DNA from: Acorus gramineus
Taxonomy: Eukaryota > Streptophyta > Magnoliopsida > Acorales > Acoraceae
Assembly: GCA_030737835.1 (NCBI GenBank)
Contig: JAUJYN010000017.1
Coordinates: 3,658,001 to 3,722,000, forward strand
Direction of reading: 5' to 3'
DNA length: 64,000 bases
Positions 46,983 to 58,038 of the stretch are shown here, in pieces (position 1 is the first letter of the stretch; each line of letters opens with the position of its first letter). The notes beneath the pieces are model-generated. The model searched no databases. It saw only the letters and a list, made by a program, of their open reading frames with translations, and was not told the origin of the DNA. Made by a program: the position numbers and the translations under genes.

Positions 46983-49900
46983 TGTTATATATGTGTCACT
47001 TTTAACGTTCTGGTAACCATTGGGACATTCTGGCAGTTTTTCGGGTTTTTTTCAATTTTCGATCGGAACCGCTAAAATCTTGGACTGTTAACTATCGTCC
47101 TGAGTTTGAGGACTCCGATCAAGAATCTAACTGCATATTATGTGTCCTGGTGCCATTCCAAGCCGCTCACGAAAATTTCATCGAATTCCGGTAACGTTTC
47201 AGAATTTTGCAGTTCCGAAGCGTATCCGGGTTTTGACCGAGCGAGAAGTCATTGGGAGACTTGACTTGGTCAAAGTGGGCCCCATGGCTTGGTCAAATAT
47301 GTTTGGATTTTAGTGTGGTTGGGTTGACTAGGGTCAAACCACACTTAAGCCTCCCTAATCCTAGCTTAAACCCTAATTAACCTAGGTTAACCTAATCTAA
47401 GTGTGGGGATTATATATAAGTGAATCTAAAATATCTCCTCCACTATTCATCATCTTCCCCATTTGATTTTCTCTCTCCCCCTCTCTCTTTTTCTTGGTTT
47501 TGACCTAGCTAGAGGGGTTAAAATCAAAAGCACAAAGAAGAGAAAGGTTAGATCTCATCCCGATCTATCCACCGGTGGTCTCGGATTCGAGTTCCCACGA
47601 GTTTGACCCCCTCTAACACCCTCTTTTTCTTCTCTGATTTCAGCCCCCCTTGGGCTAGGTAGAGATCTTGGTGGTGGAGGTCTTTGGGGAGGTGTTTCGG
47701 TGCACGAAGAGCTCCCGGTCCCCTTCCCTTCCTTTCCTCTCCTAGGGTAAGCCTTCTTTCCTTCCTTTTCTTGCTTAGATGCTTGTTTAGGAGGTGTTTT
47801 GGGTGTGTGGTGGCTGTGGGTGGCCGTTGGTGGCGATCAGAGGCGGTTGGGGGCCATTGGTGGCTCGGGCAGGATGGCAGGGCAGGCGGGCTGGCAGGCC
47901 GGCTCGGGTAGGCAGGCAGGCAGGCTGGGCGCGTGCTGCCGGGCACGCTGGGCGTGTGCTGTCGGGCGCGCTGGGCACGTGCTGCCAGGAGTGCTGGGCG
48001 CATGCTGTCGGGCGTACGAGCGAGCGAGTGCTGGGCGCGTGCTGCCAGGCGGGTGCTGGGCGCTGGGCGCCGTGCGGGCAGGGGCGTGCACGCGGAGTGC
48101 TGCGCAGGGGCGCAGGGCGTGCTGTGCCCGCGGAGAGGTGAGCAGGTGGTGTGCGGGTGCTGCGCAGGGGGCGCAGTGCGCGTAGGGCGAGCGGGGAGTG
48201 TGTGCGGGGCACTGCGCTGGGGCGCAGTGCAGGCAGGTGCACGTGCGGGGCGCTACACTGGGGCGCAGTGCGCGCGAGTGCACCCGAGGCTGGACGAGCG
48301 GGTGATGCGAGCGGGTGGTGCGCGCGGGGTGCGCGCGGGATGCGCGTGAGGCGAGGCGTTGGGGCGCAGGGCCTGCGGGTGTGCGCGCAGGTTGCTGCGC
48401 TGGGGTGCAGTGAGGGCGCGGTGCACCTGGGGGGCTCGACAGAGTGTTCAGGAGTGCGGGCTGGGCTCGGCAGTGCGCCTGGGTGCGCGGGCTGGGGCGC
48501 GGCTGTGCGCCTGGGTCGGGTGGCCGTGCGTACGGCTGCCCGGGGGTTCGGGAGTGAGTCGGGGTGCTCGGGCTCGCGTGCGTACGGGCCGTATGTACGT
48601 TTGCCCGAGTGTTGTGTATTTTAAGTGTATTTTTGGGTTTATTTGTGTATTTTACTCACCGATTTGATTACCCTATCTTGCAGATCTTGACGGACGGTCG
48701 CGCGACGACCCGACTATCGGTGAGTGAAACAATCCAACCCAGTAGGGAGGCGTACTACTCATTTGAGAGTGTATTGTCCTCCCCTGGGGCACCATGGATT
48801 TATATTAGCTTGTTGTAATGTGTAATCCATGCAAGTATGATTAAAATGTAGTATGCATGCTACCCTAGACTTTGTATGTTAGGGACTTGCACCCTTAGGA
48901 TATGTGTAAGAGCCATGCATCCTGTCACCCTGTTCTCATGCTAGGAAGCCTCGGCCTATGCATGTGTCCTACTAGTTTAATTTATTAAATTAAATGCTAG
49001 CATATGATTATTTGCATGTCCTAGATAATATTATAGGGAGGGGCCTTGCGAGGTCAACATTGAGACCCGGGCTAGGGTACTCTGTGTTCCTTGTTTGGTT
49101 GTCGGGATGTCCTATATCGGGACCTCATGCTGCCCTCCCAAGGTTTATTTCCCAATAATATTATAACCCTCGTTAATTATTATTATATATGTTCCCCGCA
49201 TCTTGGTTATGCGCCCTGGAGGAATTCTTAAGAATTCATGACATTAGAGTTGTTGAGATGTGGTTGTCGACGGATCCGAGTGGATCATATGCGTATGGAT
49301 AGGCTGTTCTGTTCCCTTCGTTGGATCCGTGTAGAGACTGCCTCAGCGTTAGAAAGGCTGTCCCGTGAAGGGGCTCCCATCAGTAGGCACCTCCTGATTT
49401 GGGACGGACTGTGCTGAATGTGGGGGTGGCCAAACGGCCTACGGAGTGGGGAGAGACTATCGGTGGACCAAGGGTGACCATCAGCCTAGTCAGTCCCAAT
49501 ATCCTATGTCACCATATTGAGGGGTGAGGGTGAGGGTGTGGTGGGTCGGCGATGTAGCGACCCACTGGTTTGTAAGTCCCAATATCCTATGTCACCTATT
49601 GAGGGGTGAGGGTGTAGTGGGTTGGCGATAGCGACCCACTGGTTTTGTGTAGTGCCTGCCACTTTGAGGTGAATAATGTGTGTGTATAATAATATCTGGT
49701 GGTTAATATAATTGTGATGCATGGGTTGTGCTGTTCACTGAGCGTGTGGCTCACCCCTCGCATAATATTTTTCTCCAGTGTCATCTGAGTCGGATCTGGA
49801 GGAAGAGCTCCCCGAGGGACTTCATCAGTAGCGGAGTAGCGCCATGTCCCGCGAGTATCAGAGGCTATCAGCATCCCTTTTGATTGTATGTATTATATTC

Positions 49901-50171
49901 CGTGCTTGGGCACGCGTTTGTATTGTATTTGGATGTCATTGTATATATTGGCTCTCACAGGACAGTTGATTATGTATCGAGTCTGTAATATGTTTTTGGA
50001 TTACAGATTCAGTCTTTTAGCTTCCGCTATTTGTGTATATATCATGTCAGCCCTGCTTTTGTCTGTGTTGTCATTTTAGCTGTTGTGTGAGTATGTTATT
50101 GAACTCCTGTTTATACTGATATCATATATACACTTGCCGCGTCCCGGGGACGGCCGCCCTGGGGCGTGACA
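46983..50171 (+). mobile_element. Solo LTR 3 (TGTTATATATG subfamily)
   Basis: 3,189 bp from TGTTATATATGTGTCAC to CCTGGGGCGTGACA. The 5-bp flanks are AAAAA on both sides, inside an A-rich run, so the TSD is real only if the run was the target. TATATATAAG box at 47411-47420; exon-like blocks 47644-47746 and 48684-48719; acceptor-like site before 49779. It separates the bulk of the minus-strand host LTR from its last 70 bases. Confidence 0.9.
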
Positions 50172-50248
50172 AAAAAAGGCCCTAAATCTCCTAGATGTGA
50201 CCAAGGCTTAACCGAAATGGCTCCAAATGACACAGGCATAGCACGGCA

Positions 50249-50515
50249 CCAATGGCATAATCTGAAGCATCACACATTACCTCAAAGGGAAAACTCCAAT
50301 TAGGATATCGGATGATAGGTGCAGAGGTTAACTCATATTTGAGTCTTTCAAATGCAGCTAGACAAGCAGAGGAAAAATTGAAGGGAGCATCCTTAGCTAA
50401 CAAATCACACAAGGGTTTTGAAATCTTACTGAAATCCTTTATAAAACGGCGATAAAAACCGACATGTCCTAGAAAAGACCTCACCTCTCTAACAGTTTTA
50501 GGAGGGGCAACTTAG
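50249..50515 (-). pseudogene. Athila RT thumb and RNase H start, frameshifted from RT
   Basis: Minus frame RSFLGHVGFYRRFIKDFSKI, CDLLAKDAPFNFS, then FEVMCDASDYAIGAV (RNase H first Asp). It is one base out of frame with the RT upstream: the minus strand has four C in TTGCCCCTCC near 50514-50517, where five would keep frame. It is cut by the solo LTR at 50243. Confidence 0.9.
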
Positions 50516-51503
50516 CAATCAAATCAGCCTTGGCTTTACCTACTTCTATTCCTCTCTTTGACACAATGTGTCCCAAAACAATCCCAGATTCCACCATGAA
50601 ATGACACTTTTCCCAGTTAAGAACCAAATTCTTTTCCTTGCAACGTTCTACAACAAGTGTCAGATGGTGTAGGCATTCATCAAAGCTAGAACCGAAAACT
50701 GAGAAGTCATCCATGAAGACTTCCAAAACATTTTCCACCATGTCTGAAAAAATACTCATCATACAACGCTGAAATGTGGCTGGTGCGTTGCATAACCCAA
50801 ATGGCATACGACGATAGGCAAAAGTTCCATAGGGACAGGTGAAAGTAGTCTTTTCCTGATCTTCACGAAAAATAGGGACTTGATTATATCCAGAATAACC
50901 ATCAAGGAAACAATAATGAGAATGACCTACTAGACGTTCCAGCATTTGGTCAATGAAGGGTAGAGGGAAATGATCCTTTCTAGTTAAGGCGTTCAGCTTC
51001 CTATAGTCGATACACACTCGCCACCCAGTTTGAATTCGAGTTGGAACCAACTCATTGTGATCATTTTTTACTACTGTGACACCAGACGTCTTGGGTACAA
51101 CTTGCACTAGACTCACCAACTGACTATCAGAGATGGAGTATATAATACCAGCATCTAGGAGCTTGATGACCTCAGCTCGGACTACGTCCTTCATGACTGG
51201 GTTTAATCGCCTTTGTGATTCTCTAGAGATTTTTGCATCCTCCACTAGATGGATCCTATGCTGAACCACAGATGGGCTAATCCCTTTGATGTTAGCTATT
51301 GACCAACCGATAGCTTCCTGATTCTTCCTCAAGACACTTAACAATTTTTGCTCCTGATCTTCCTTTAGATTTGAAGCAATTATAACAGGTAGGGTTTTGT
51401 TGTCACCCAGATATGCATATTTCAAAGTCTTAGGAAGATCCTTAAGCTCTAATTGGGGTGGCTTGACACTAGATGGTCCTAGCTGAGATTTAGAAATGGG
51501 CAA
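50516..51503 (-). pseudogene. pol: Athila reverse transcriptase
   Basis: A 340-codon open frame (51503 to 50481, minus) carries RT: WRVCIDYRKLNALTRKDHFP, CFLDGYSGYNQV (first catalytic Asp, residue 201), RRMPFGLCNAPATFQRCM and FMDDFSVFG (263-266, the YxDD-type box). The catalytic residues are intact. The last 11 codons (LLKLLER end) are out of frame after the one-base deletion, so the RT-RNase H link is broken. Upstream, the connection to protease near 51554 is also lost. Confidence 0.93.
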
Positions 51504-51553
51504 TGATTCAAATCAAGTGGCCCATTTGCTCGTATCCATGATCGGAGCGGAAT

Positions 51554-53854
51554 CTAAAAGGCTAAAAATGGTCTACCTAGGATCACATGGATATGGCTGC
51601 CTCGGCTTTTCACTAGTTCAGTTTCTAAGACTACAAAATCCACAGGATAATAGAATTCTTTCACCTTGACAATCACATCCTCCACAATTCCCTTTGGATA
51701 TTTCACAGTTCTATCTGCTAATGAAAGGGTAATGTCTGTGGGTTTTAACTCCCCCAAACCTAACTCCTTGTACACAGAATAGGGTAGCAAATTCACACTG
51801 GCTCCTAAATCTAGGAGGGCTCTTTGGATGACAGTCTCTCCTACTTTGATCGCAATTGTTGGGCAACCAGGGTCCTTGTATTTTGGAGCAATTTGCTGTT
51901 GAATGAAAGATGAGGCTTGTGCAGCCATCACAGCATGCCTAGGAACACTGGTTCTCCTTTTCACCGTGGTGAGATCTTTCAGGAATTTTGTATAGGAGGG
52001 AATCTGTTTGATGGCATCTAAGAAAGGTATATTGATCTGAACATTCTTGAATACTTCCATGATATCATCAAAATGAGAACTTTTCTTGGGTTCTTGCAAT
52101 CTAAGAGGATAAGGAGCTTTGGGTTTGTAGACATCTACTGGCTTTGGTGCTATTTCCTGGGTTTCATTTCCCTTCTCTTGGGTCTCCTGACCTTCTTCCT
52201 GGTCAGCAGTCTTATGGACCGCGATTTCTTCACTTTTTTCCTTGGGGAGTTGGACCTTCTTGTCCACTCGCCTGCCATATGTTAAGGTGGTAATGGCCTG
52301 GACTTCATGGGATGAGTTTTCATTAGAGTTAACCTGATATTGCCCTATTGGGCCTTGACTCTGTTGCCTACTAGGATTAGGCACTGGCTGACTAGGTAAT
52401 TCACCCTTCTTCCTATCTACTAGAGAACTGGCTATTTGGCTTAGACTAACTTCAAGTTTTGCAATTGCTTGTGCATGGATTTGATTAGTCTGGGTTTGTG
52501 ACAAATTGGTTTGCTGCTGCTGATGGATGAATTCTTGTTGTTGCTTCATCATGTTAGCCATCATGGCTTCCAGATGTGAGGGTTGTTGAGGAGTGGGAGC
52601 AACATAAGGAGGAGGAGGTGGAACCAAAGGTTGGTTCAACTGAGGAGCTTGTGACGGGCTTGGCCTAGAAAAATTTCTTTGATACCCTGGTGGACCACCT
52701 TGATATTGGATAGGTTCATTCTGCCTATAAGAGAAGTTTGGATGAAACCTATTATCAGGATGGTATACTGGGCCAAAAGAATTGGGAGTGGGCTTTTTGA
52801 AGGCATTATATGAATTAATCGAATTTGCCTGCTCAGCCTTGATGGTGGGCAAACTAGGGCAACACTCCACTAGATGCTCTGAACTATCACAAATGAGACA
52901 TATGTTGTGTGGCTCATGTTCCACATTCATTATGGGGTTTGGATCTCTCTGTGAGTTCCGGTTTGTTGTTACCGCAAAAGTATCGAACTTCTTGCTCAAT
53001 TTGTTCACCCCATCCACTAAGTTGGTCATGACATATTTAAGATCTGGATCTGCTTTTATTTCATAAATACCTGACTTTCTAGATCCTCTATCATCAACTT
53101 CATTGTCATAGCTACTCCAATTCTGGGCATTCTCAGCTAAATCTACAAGGAACTCATAGGCTTCATCAGGGGTCTGATCCATGAACTTACCCTTGTGCAT
53201 GGACTCAATCATGTTCCTATGTGTGTGAGGTAGTCCCTTATAGAAGTGAACTAGTTGGGCTTTGTCAAGCCCATGGTGTGGGCATTTGATTAACAAATCA
53301 TGAAATTTTTCCCAAATTTGAGAAAATTCATCTTCAGCTCTCCCCCTAAAAGTTCTAATGGCATCTTTGATTTTCTCAGTTTTTGCCATAGGATAAAATT
53401 TTGTCATGAATTTTTTAGAGAGTTGTTCCCATGTTGAAATTGAATTGGTGGAGAGGGAATACAGCCATGCAGCTGCATGATCTTCCAAAGTCATGGGGAA
53501 CAACCTCAATTTGACACCTTCCTCATCTAGGTTCTGATTTTTGAATGTTTGACAAATTGTCAAGAATTTGTTTAGATGGATATAGGGTTGCTCACTCTCG
53601 AACCCATGGAATTTGGGAAGCATATTGATGGTTGCCGGCCGAATCTCAAATTGGATTGCAGTGGTGGCCGGCAGCACTATGCAGGTTGGTGGATCGGAAG
53701 ATGCAGGAGCATATAGCTCATTCAGGGTTTTGGCACGTTCACCCATTGTGAAGAGTGATGAATGGTTAAGGACTCGCCTATGTAGATGAAAGGTTCTCTC
53801 AATCTCAGGGTCTAAAGGTTTTAACTCTCCCCTATTGGATCTTCTACCGTGCAT
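51554..53854 (-). CDS. gag: Athila Gag-protease
   Basis: 766 codons, no stop. Gag capsid region about 60-250 (LRLFPMTLEDHAAAWLYSLS, TWEQLSKKFMTKFYP, ENAQNW). A zinc knuckle C-X2-C-X4-H-X4-C at 319-332 (CLICDSSEHLVECC). A Q/P-rich stretch about 390-480. A protease at about 678-766 with DLGASVNLLPYSVY (Asp682) and HVILGRPF; DLGA in place of D-S/T-G-A is usual for Athila. The frame ends at a stop right after LGRPFLAF, where the protease would normally continue toward RT, so a small deletion or frameshift there separates gag-pro from RT. Start chosen at the first Met after the leader. Confidence 0.93.
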   Translation of the reverse strand: MHGRRSNRGELKPLDPEIERTFHLHRRVLNHSSLFTMGERAKTLNELYAPASSDPPTCIVLPATTAIQFEIRPATINMLPKFHGFESEQPYIHLNKFLTICQTFKNQNLDEEGVKLRLFPMTLEDHAAAWLYSLSTNSISTWEQLSKKFMTKFYPMAKTEKIKDAIRTFRGRAEDEFSQIWEKFHDLLIKCPHHGLDKAQLVHFYKGLPHTHRNMIESMHKGKFMDQTPDEAYEFLVDLAENAQNWSSYDNEVDDRGSRKSGIYEIKADPDLKYVMTNLVDGVNKLSKKFDTFAVTTNRNSQRDPNPIMNVEHEPHNICLICDSSEHLVECCPSLPTIKAEQANSINSYNAFKKPTPNSFGPVYHPDNRFHPNFSYRQNEPIQYQGGPPGYQRNFSRPSPSQAPQLNQPLVPPPPPYVAPTPQQPSHLEAMMANMMKQQQEFIHQQQQTNLSQTQTNQIHAQAIAKLEVSLSQIASSLVDRKKGELPSQPVPNPSRQQSQGPIGQYQVNSNENSSHEVQAITTLTYGRRVDKKVQLPKEKSEEIAVHKTADQEEGQETQEKGNETQEIAPKPVDVYKPKAPYPLRLQEPKKSSHFDDIMEVFKNVQINIPFLDAIKQIPSYTKFLKDLTTVKRRTSVPRHAVMAAQASSFIQQQIAPKYKDPGCPTIAIKVGETVIQRALLDLGASVNLLPYSVYKELGLGELKPTDITLSLADRTVKYPKGIVEDVIVKVKEFYYPVDFVVLETELVKSRGSHIHVILGRPFLAF

Positions 53855-54531
53855 CAGAAAAAAATTTGAAGCTCTCCTAGATTAGACAGCTCCTAACAGG
53901 TTTGAAGAGTACACCTAAGCCTCCAATTCGATCCTATGAAACGTTGACCAGGTCAGCCTCCAGGTAGTGGTGGGGTCACAATGGTCCCGCTTAAGTACCA
54001 CCCTCCTAGAACACAAAGTGTCTCCCTTAGAGGGACAAGGCTTTCCTAGACATCAACATGATCAAAGAGCATAATTGGTGGAACTTTTGGTGGTCTTTGC
54101 CTTAATGAGCTCAAGAATCCTAAAGCCAATGTCTAATTGATTTTATTTTAATTGGCTTGGGATAATCATGCAATGTAGTGATTTTTGGGCCAAGGACGAT
54201 TGATGAAATACTGACCTTATCTTTTTTTTTAATGAATTTTGCCCTTAAGTTGATTTATGCAAATGAATACGCTAAATGCACAACAAACATTAAAACAAGA
54301 GCTTTTGTCAATGGAGAACTTACCTACGGAGTATGTTCACTCCGGAAATCCAAAAATTTGAAGTGGAATTAGATCAATGAGTCTTGAGCTTTATGTTCCT
54401 CATCCTTCTCTCTTCTTCCTGCAAACCAAATAAAAGAAAAATAATTTTTTTTTTTTTTTTTTTTTTAATTTTTTTTTTTTAAGAAAAGAAAAAATTTGAT
54501 ACCTTCAACCTTTACCGTTACTTACCTTGCC
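53855..54531 (-). other. Athila leader between primer site and gag
   Basis: No coding. Contains a long T/A homopolymer block (about 54446-54490) and short frames only. Confidence 0.75.
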
Positions 54532-54549
54532 TCCCCGGCAACGGCGCCA
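54532..54549 (-). other. Primer-binding site, tRNA-Asp type
   Basis: The minus strand reads TGGCGCCGTTGCCGGGGA, three bases from the 5' LTR end. This is the primer site used by Athila-type elements, complementary to tRNA-Asp. Confidence 0.88.
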
Positions 54550-54552
54550 ATT

Positions 54553-55452
54553 TGTTGGTGGCTTTGATTGTCGTTAAAATCTCGTCTTTGCCAACAAAAA
54601 TATAAAACCCTTACCTAGGTAGAAAGTGGTAGCAAGGGGTCGAATCCACATGGAGGCTATTGAAGCAAACGAATAAAAGTAAAAGATTATCAATTTTTGG
54701 CAAAAAAGTTTAAAAAAATTATCAATGATTGATATAAGAAATCTATTTAAAAGCTAAAATTGAAACCAATGTATAAAAAACACCACCAAGGATTGGAAAT
54801 CCACCCCACGAGTATCGTGATAATTCTTTCTTTTGCATCTAATGAAAAGAATATTTCAAAAGCAGTTCACTTTTACTCGATTTAAAAATAGCATTTATAA
54901 AGCATCAATCGTATCCCATCTAAGTAGAACGACGGAAGATCTAAAAATACCCATAATCAAAAGAAATCTGAGTTGAAAAAACTATATAAACATGAAGAAT
55001 AAATCAGAAAACATCAATGCACAAAGAAAAGAATCAATCATTCAATCTCATGGGGTTGAATCCTCTCCTTGATGGAAGGATTTTCTAGAATAAAAATAAA
55101 AATATTCCATGAAAACAAAATAACAATGCACTTTTATTGAAAACACAAGAGAATCTATTTCTAATAAAAACAAAAACAAAAACTAAAAAAAATACTCAAA
55201 ATAGAAAAGAAAGAACAAAAACTGAAAATAAATTCCTTCTTGGCTGAATGCATAGATCCCTTCCTCTCTCTCTGGAGTGCCCTTTTTATAGGGGTTTTGA
55301 GGGTTGAATTAGTTGTAAATGCTGATTTGCAAAATATGTTGGAGATATAATTACAAAATCTGTTAGAGATCTTGTTGGATATGTCAAAGTTGATTTGATT
55401 GAAGATTTTATTGATTTAGTGGATCATTTTTAGAAGTTTTGATGAAGCTTTG
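54553..55452 (-). repeat. 5' LTR of Athila-type element (cut)
   Basis: Matches 25446-26400 of the 3' LTR. The remaining 5' part of this LTR (about 270 bp) was split off by the insertion that starts at 55453; it should lie right of 64000. The last five bases, CTTTG, would be one TSD copy. Confidence 0.9.
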
Positions 55453-56308
55453 TGTCATGCCCCAGGGCGACCGTCCCCGATACGTGGCAAATATATATAA
55501 TATCAGCAGTCTATACAGGAGATCAATAAAATACTCTAAACAACATCGAAATGACAACACAGACAATAAGGTAGCTGACATAATATATACAAATAGCGGA
55601 AGCTTAAACGACTGAGTCTGTAATTCAAAGACATATTACAGACCCGATACATAATCAATTGTCCTGTGAGAGCCAATATACACAATGACATCCAAATACA
55701 AGTATGTGCCCAAGCACGGAATACAATACATACAATCAAGAAGGGGATGCTGATGGCCTCTCACTCGCAGAACGTGACGCTGCTCCGCTACTGCTGATGT
55801 GCCTCGGGGAGCTCCTCCTTCAGATCCGACTCAGATATAACTGGAGAAAAATATATGCGAGGGGTGAGCCACACGCTCAGTGAATAGCACAACCCATGCA
55901 TCACAATTCATATTAACCTTATATAATTTATAGCCCCTAACACGGGAGCAACTACACATTCTAGTGGGTCATTTCATCGCCAACCCACCCCCCACCCTCA
56001 CCCTCACCCATTCCGGGGGTGACATGGGCCTCTTGGGGCATACTAGACCGCTCTCCACCCCTAGTCCACCCGGTAGCCTCTCCCACCCTCGTAGCCTCCA
56101 CCTGGTATACTCCCGCTATCAGTACTGTCCGACACATTGGAAGTACCTACGGACGGGAGCCCCCTGTTAGGCCAGCCAACGCCGGGGTGTCCCTACATCG
56201 GATCCAACCAAAAGGAGAAGACAGCCTACTCACACGGATACGATCCTGTTGGATCCGTCGACAACGATTTCTAACACTACTAATCCCATGAATTCTCAAG
56301 AATTCCTC
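55453..56308 (-). repeat. Tekay-like LTR, 3' part, nested in Athila LTR
   Basis: The minus strand ends GCCCTGGGGCATGACA at 55453. It holds the LTR distal part up to the GAATTC dyad (56290-56305) and is cut at 56308 by the plus-strand element. The rest should be beyond the window. Confidence 0.85.
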
Positions 56309-56735
56309 TGTTATATATGTGTCACTTTTTGTCTGCTGGTAACCATTGGAGCATTTTGGCAGTTTTTGAGTTTTTTTCGTTTTTCGATCGGAACCGCAAA
56401 ATTTTGGACTGTTAGCCATCATCCTGAGTTTCAGGACTCCGATTGAAAATCTAACTGCATATTATGTGTCCTGGTGCCATTCTAAGCCACTCACGAAAAT
56501 TTCATCGAATTTCGGTAACGTTTCAGAATTTCACAGTTATGGGGCGTATCCGGGTTTTGACCGATCGAGAAGTCATTGGAAGAGTTGACTCGGTCAAAGT
56601 GGGCCCATGACTTGGTCAACTCCTTTTGTTTTTTTGTGTGGTTGGGTTGACCCAAGTCAAAACCCACTTAAAGCCTCACTAATCCTCTCTTAACCCTAAT
56701 TAAGCCTAGTTAACCCTAATCTAATTGTGTTGACT

Positions 56736-56743
56736 TATTTAAG
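56736..56743 (+). promoter_or_regulatory. TATA-like box in Tekay-like LTR
   Basis: TATTTAAG about 430 bp into the LTR, followed by CTATTCATCATCTTCCCC and a CT-rich stretch. Same place as TATATATAAG (47411-47420) and TATAAACAAA (44120-44129) in sister LTRs, where the downstream CATCATCTTC is kept, which supports a promoter here. Confidence 0.65.
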
Positions 56744-56965
56744 TGAGCAAATATCTCTCCCTCACTATTCATCATCTTCCCCAAATTGATTTTCTCTCTC
56801 CCCCTCTCTCTTTTTCCACCTTTTACCCTAGTTAGAGAGCTTGGACATCAAAACCCAAAGAAGAGAAAGGTAAGGGGAGCTCCCGATCTATCCACCGGTG
56901 GTCTTGGATTCGAGTTCCGAGGTGTTTAGCCCCTTCTCACACCCTCTTTTCTCCCCTGTTTTCAG

Positions 56966-57068
56966 CCATTTCGAGGGCTGAGGAAGAGCTCGGTGGTGGT
57001 AGCCTTGGAGGAGTTGTTTCGGTGCGCGGAGAGCAACCGAACTTCCCTTCCTTCCCTTCCTTCCTTGG
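56966..57068 (+). other. Putative leader exon 2, between TTTTCAG and GG|GTAATC
   Basis: 103 nt. Preceded by CTCCCCTGTTTTCAG (acceptor-like) and followed by GTAATC; sister LTRs have GTAAGC (47747) and GTGAGC (28624). The upstream donor-like site AAAG|GTAAGG is at 56870. In this copy the block is open in one frame, but it carries stops in other copies and has no ATG, so I read it as leader, not protein. Confidence 0.45.
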
Positions 57069-58002
57069 GTAATCTCTCTTTCCTTCCTTTTCTTGCTTAG
57101 ATGCTTGTAAGGAGGGTGGTTTTGGGTGTGTGGTGGCTGTTGGTGGCTGTTGGGGGTGGTTGGTGGTGGTTAGGGGCCATTGGTGGCCGGTTAGAGGAGG
57201 TAGGGTGGCTCGGGCAGGCTGGTTGGCTGTCTCGGGCAGGATGGCAGCACAGGCAGCGCGGCAGGCGAAGCAGGTGGCAGGGCAAGGGCGCGCGTGCGCG
57301 CGGGCGTGCGCGCGGGCGTGCGCTTGGGTGGAGCAGGAAGGTGTGCTGGGCGCTGGACGCTGGGCGATGGTCGCGGGCGCTGGGCGCTGGGCGATGGTCG
57401 CGGGTGCTAGGCGCTGGTCGCGGGTGCTGGGCGGTGGGCGCCGTGCGCAGGTGTGCACGTGGGGTGCTGCCCAGAGGCGCGGTGCGTGCCGCCCGCAGGG
57501 GGCCACGTACGGGTGCTGCGCGCAGGGCGCCATGTGGGTGTGCGCGATGGGGCGAGCGGTGGTGCGCACGGGGTGAGCGCGGGGCGAGGCGCTGGGCGCA
57601 GGGAGTGCGGATGTGCGCGGTGGGGCGAGGCCGGTGGTGCGCGCGGGGTGCGCACGGGGTGAGGCGATGGGGCGGTGGGCGTGCGGGTGTGCGCGCGAGT
57701 TGTTGCGCTGGGGCGCAGTGGGCGTGCGGTGCACCTGGGGGGACTTGGCGGAGTGTCCGGGCGTGAGGGCTGGGCTCGGCAGTGCGCCTGGGCGCGCGGG
57801 CCGGGTCTCGGCTGTGCGCCTGGGGCGGGTGGCCGTGCGAGCGGCTGCCCGGGGGTGCGGGAGTGAGTCGGGGTGCTCGGACTCGCGTGCGTACAGGCCG
57901 TATGTACGCTTGTCCGAGTGTTGGGTATTTTTAGCGTATTTTTGTGTATTTTTGTGGTATTTTGTGTATTTTACTCACCTAGTTGATTACCCTGTCTTGC
58001 AG

Positions 58003-58038
58003 ATCTTGACGGACGGTCGCGCGACGACCCGGTTATCG
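58003..58038 (+). other. Putative 36-nt micro-exon in Tekay-like LTR
   Basis: Exactly 36 nt between CCCTGTCTTGCAG and GTGAGTGGG. It starts ATCTTGACGGACGGTCGCGC. The same 36-nt spacing occurs at 2544-2579 (minus), 29339-29374, 36686-36721, 45200-45235 and 48684-48719. In the divergent minus LTR at 39773-39809 the block is 37 nt and differs in sequence, yet TTGCAG and GTGAGT flank it. This looks like a real exon-intron arrangement, but splicing is not shown. Confidence 0.5.

Larger units (their letters stand above)
39511..50243 (-). mobile_element. Minus-strand solo LTR in Athila RNase H, host of three nested LTRs
   Basis: The 3' end (plus TGTCACGCCC) is at 39511; the 5' start (minus TGCTATGCCTGTGTCATTTG) ends at 50243. 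Flanking bases are TGGCA (39506-39510) and CGGCA (50244-50248), a 5-bp TSD with one change. The Athila frame resumes exactly on both sides. Without the nested LTRs about 1.6 kb remains, less than a full LTR, because the distal U5 part is deleted near 39521-39545. No internal coding region, so it is a solo LTR. Confidence 0.83.
25446..55452 (-). mobile_element. Athila-type Ty3 retrotransposon, interrupted
   Basis: On the minus strand: 5' LTR (54553-55452, its 5' part cut by a later insertion), a tRNA-Asp-like primer site, gag-protease, RT, RNase H, integrase C-terminus, about 1.8 kb non-coding, polypurine tract, 3' LTR (25446-26669). Two insertions split it: the Tekay-like element 27813-38267 (TSD TCATG) and the solo LTR 39511-50243. 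Removing these leaves about 9 kb. Frameshifts and an integrase deletion make it inactive. An env-like frame, present in some Athila elements, is not seen. Confidence 0.9.

Noticed and set aside
46978..50176. AAAAA flanks of solo LTR 3 as firm proof of TSD
   Set aside because: Lies in a natural A-run, so it supports but does not prove a TSD; the LTR call rests on its complete TG...CA ends.
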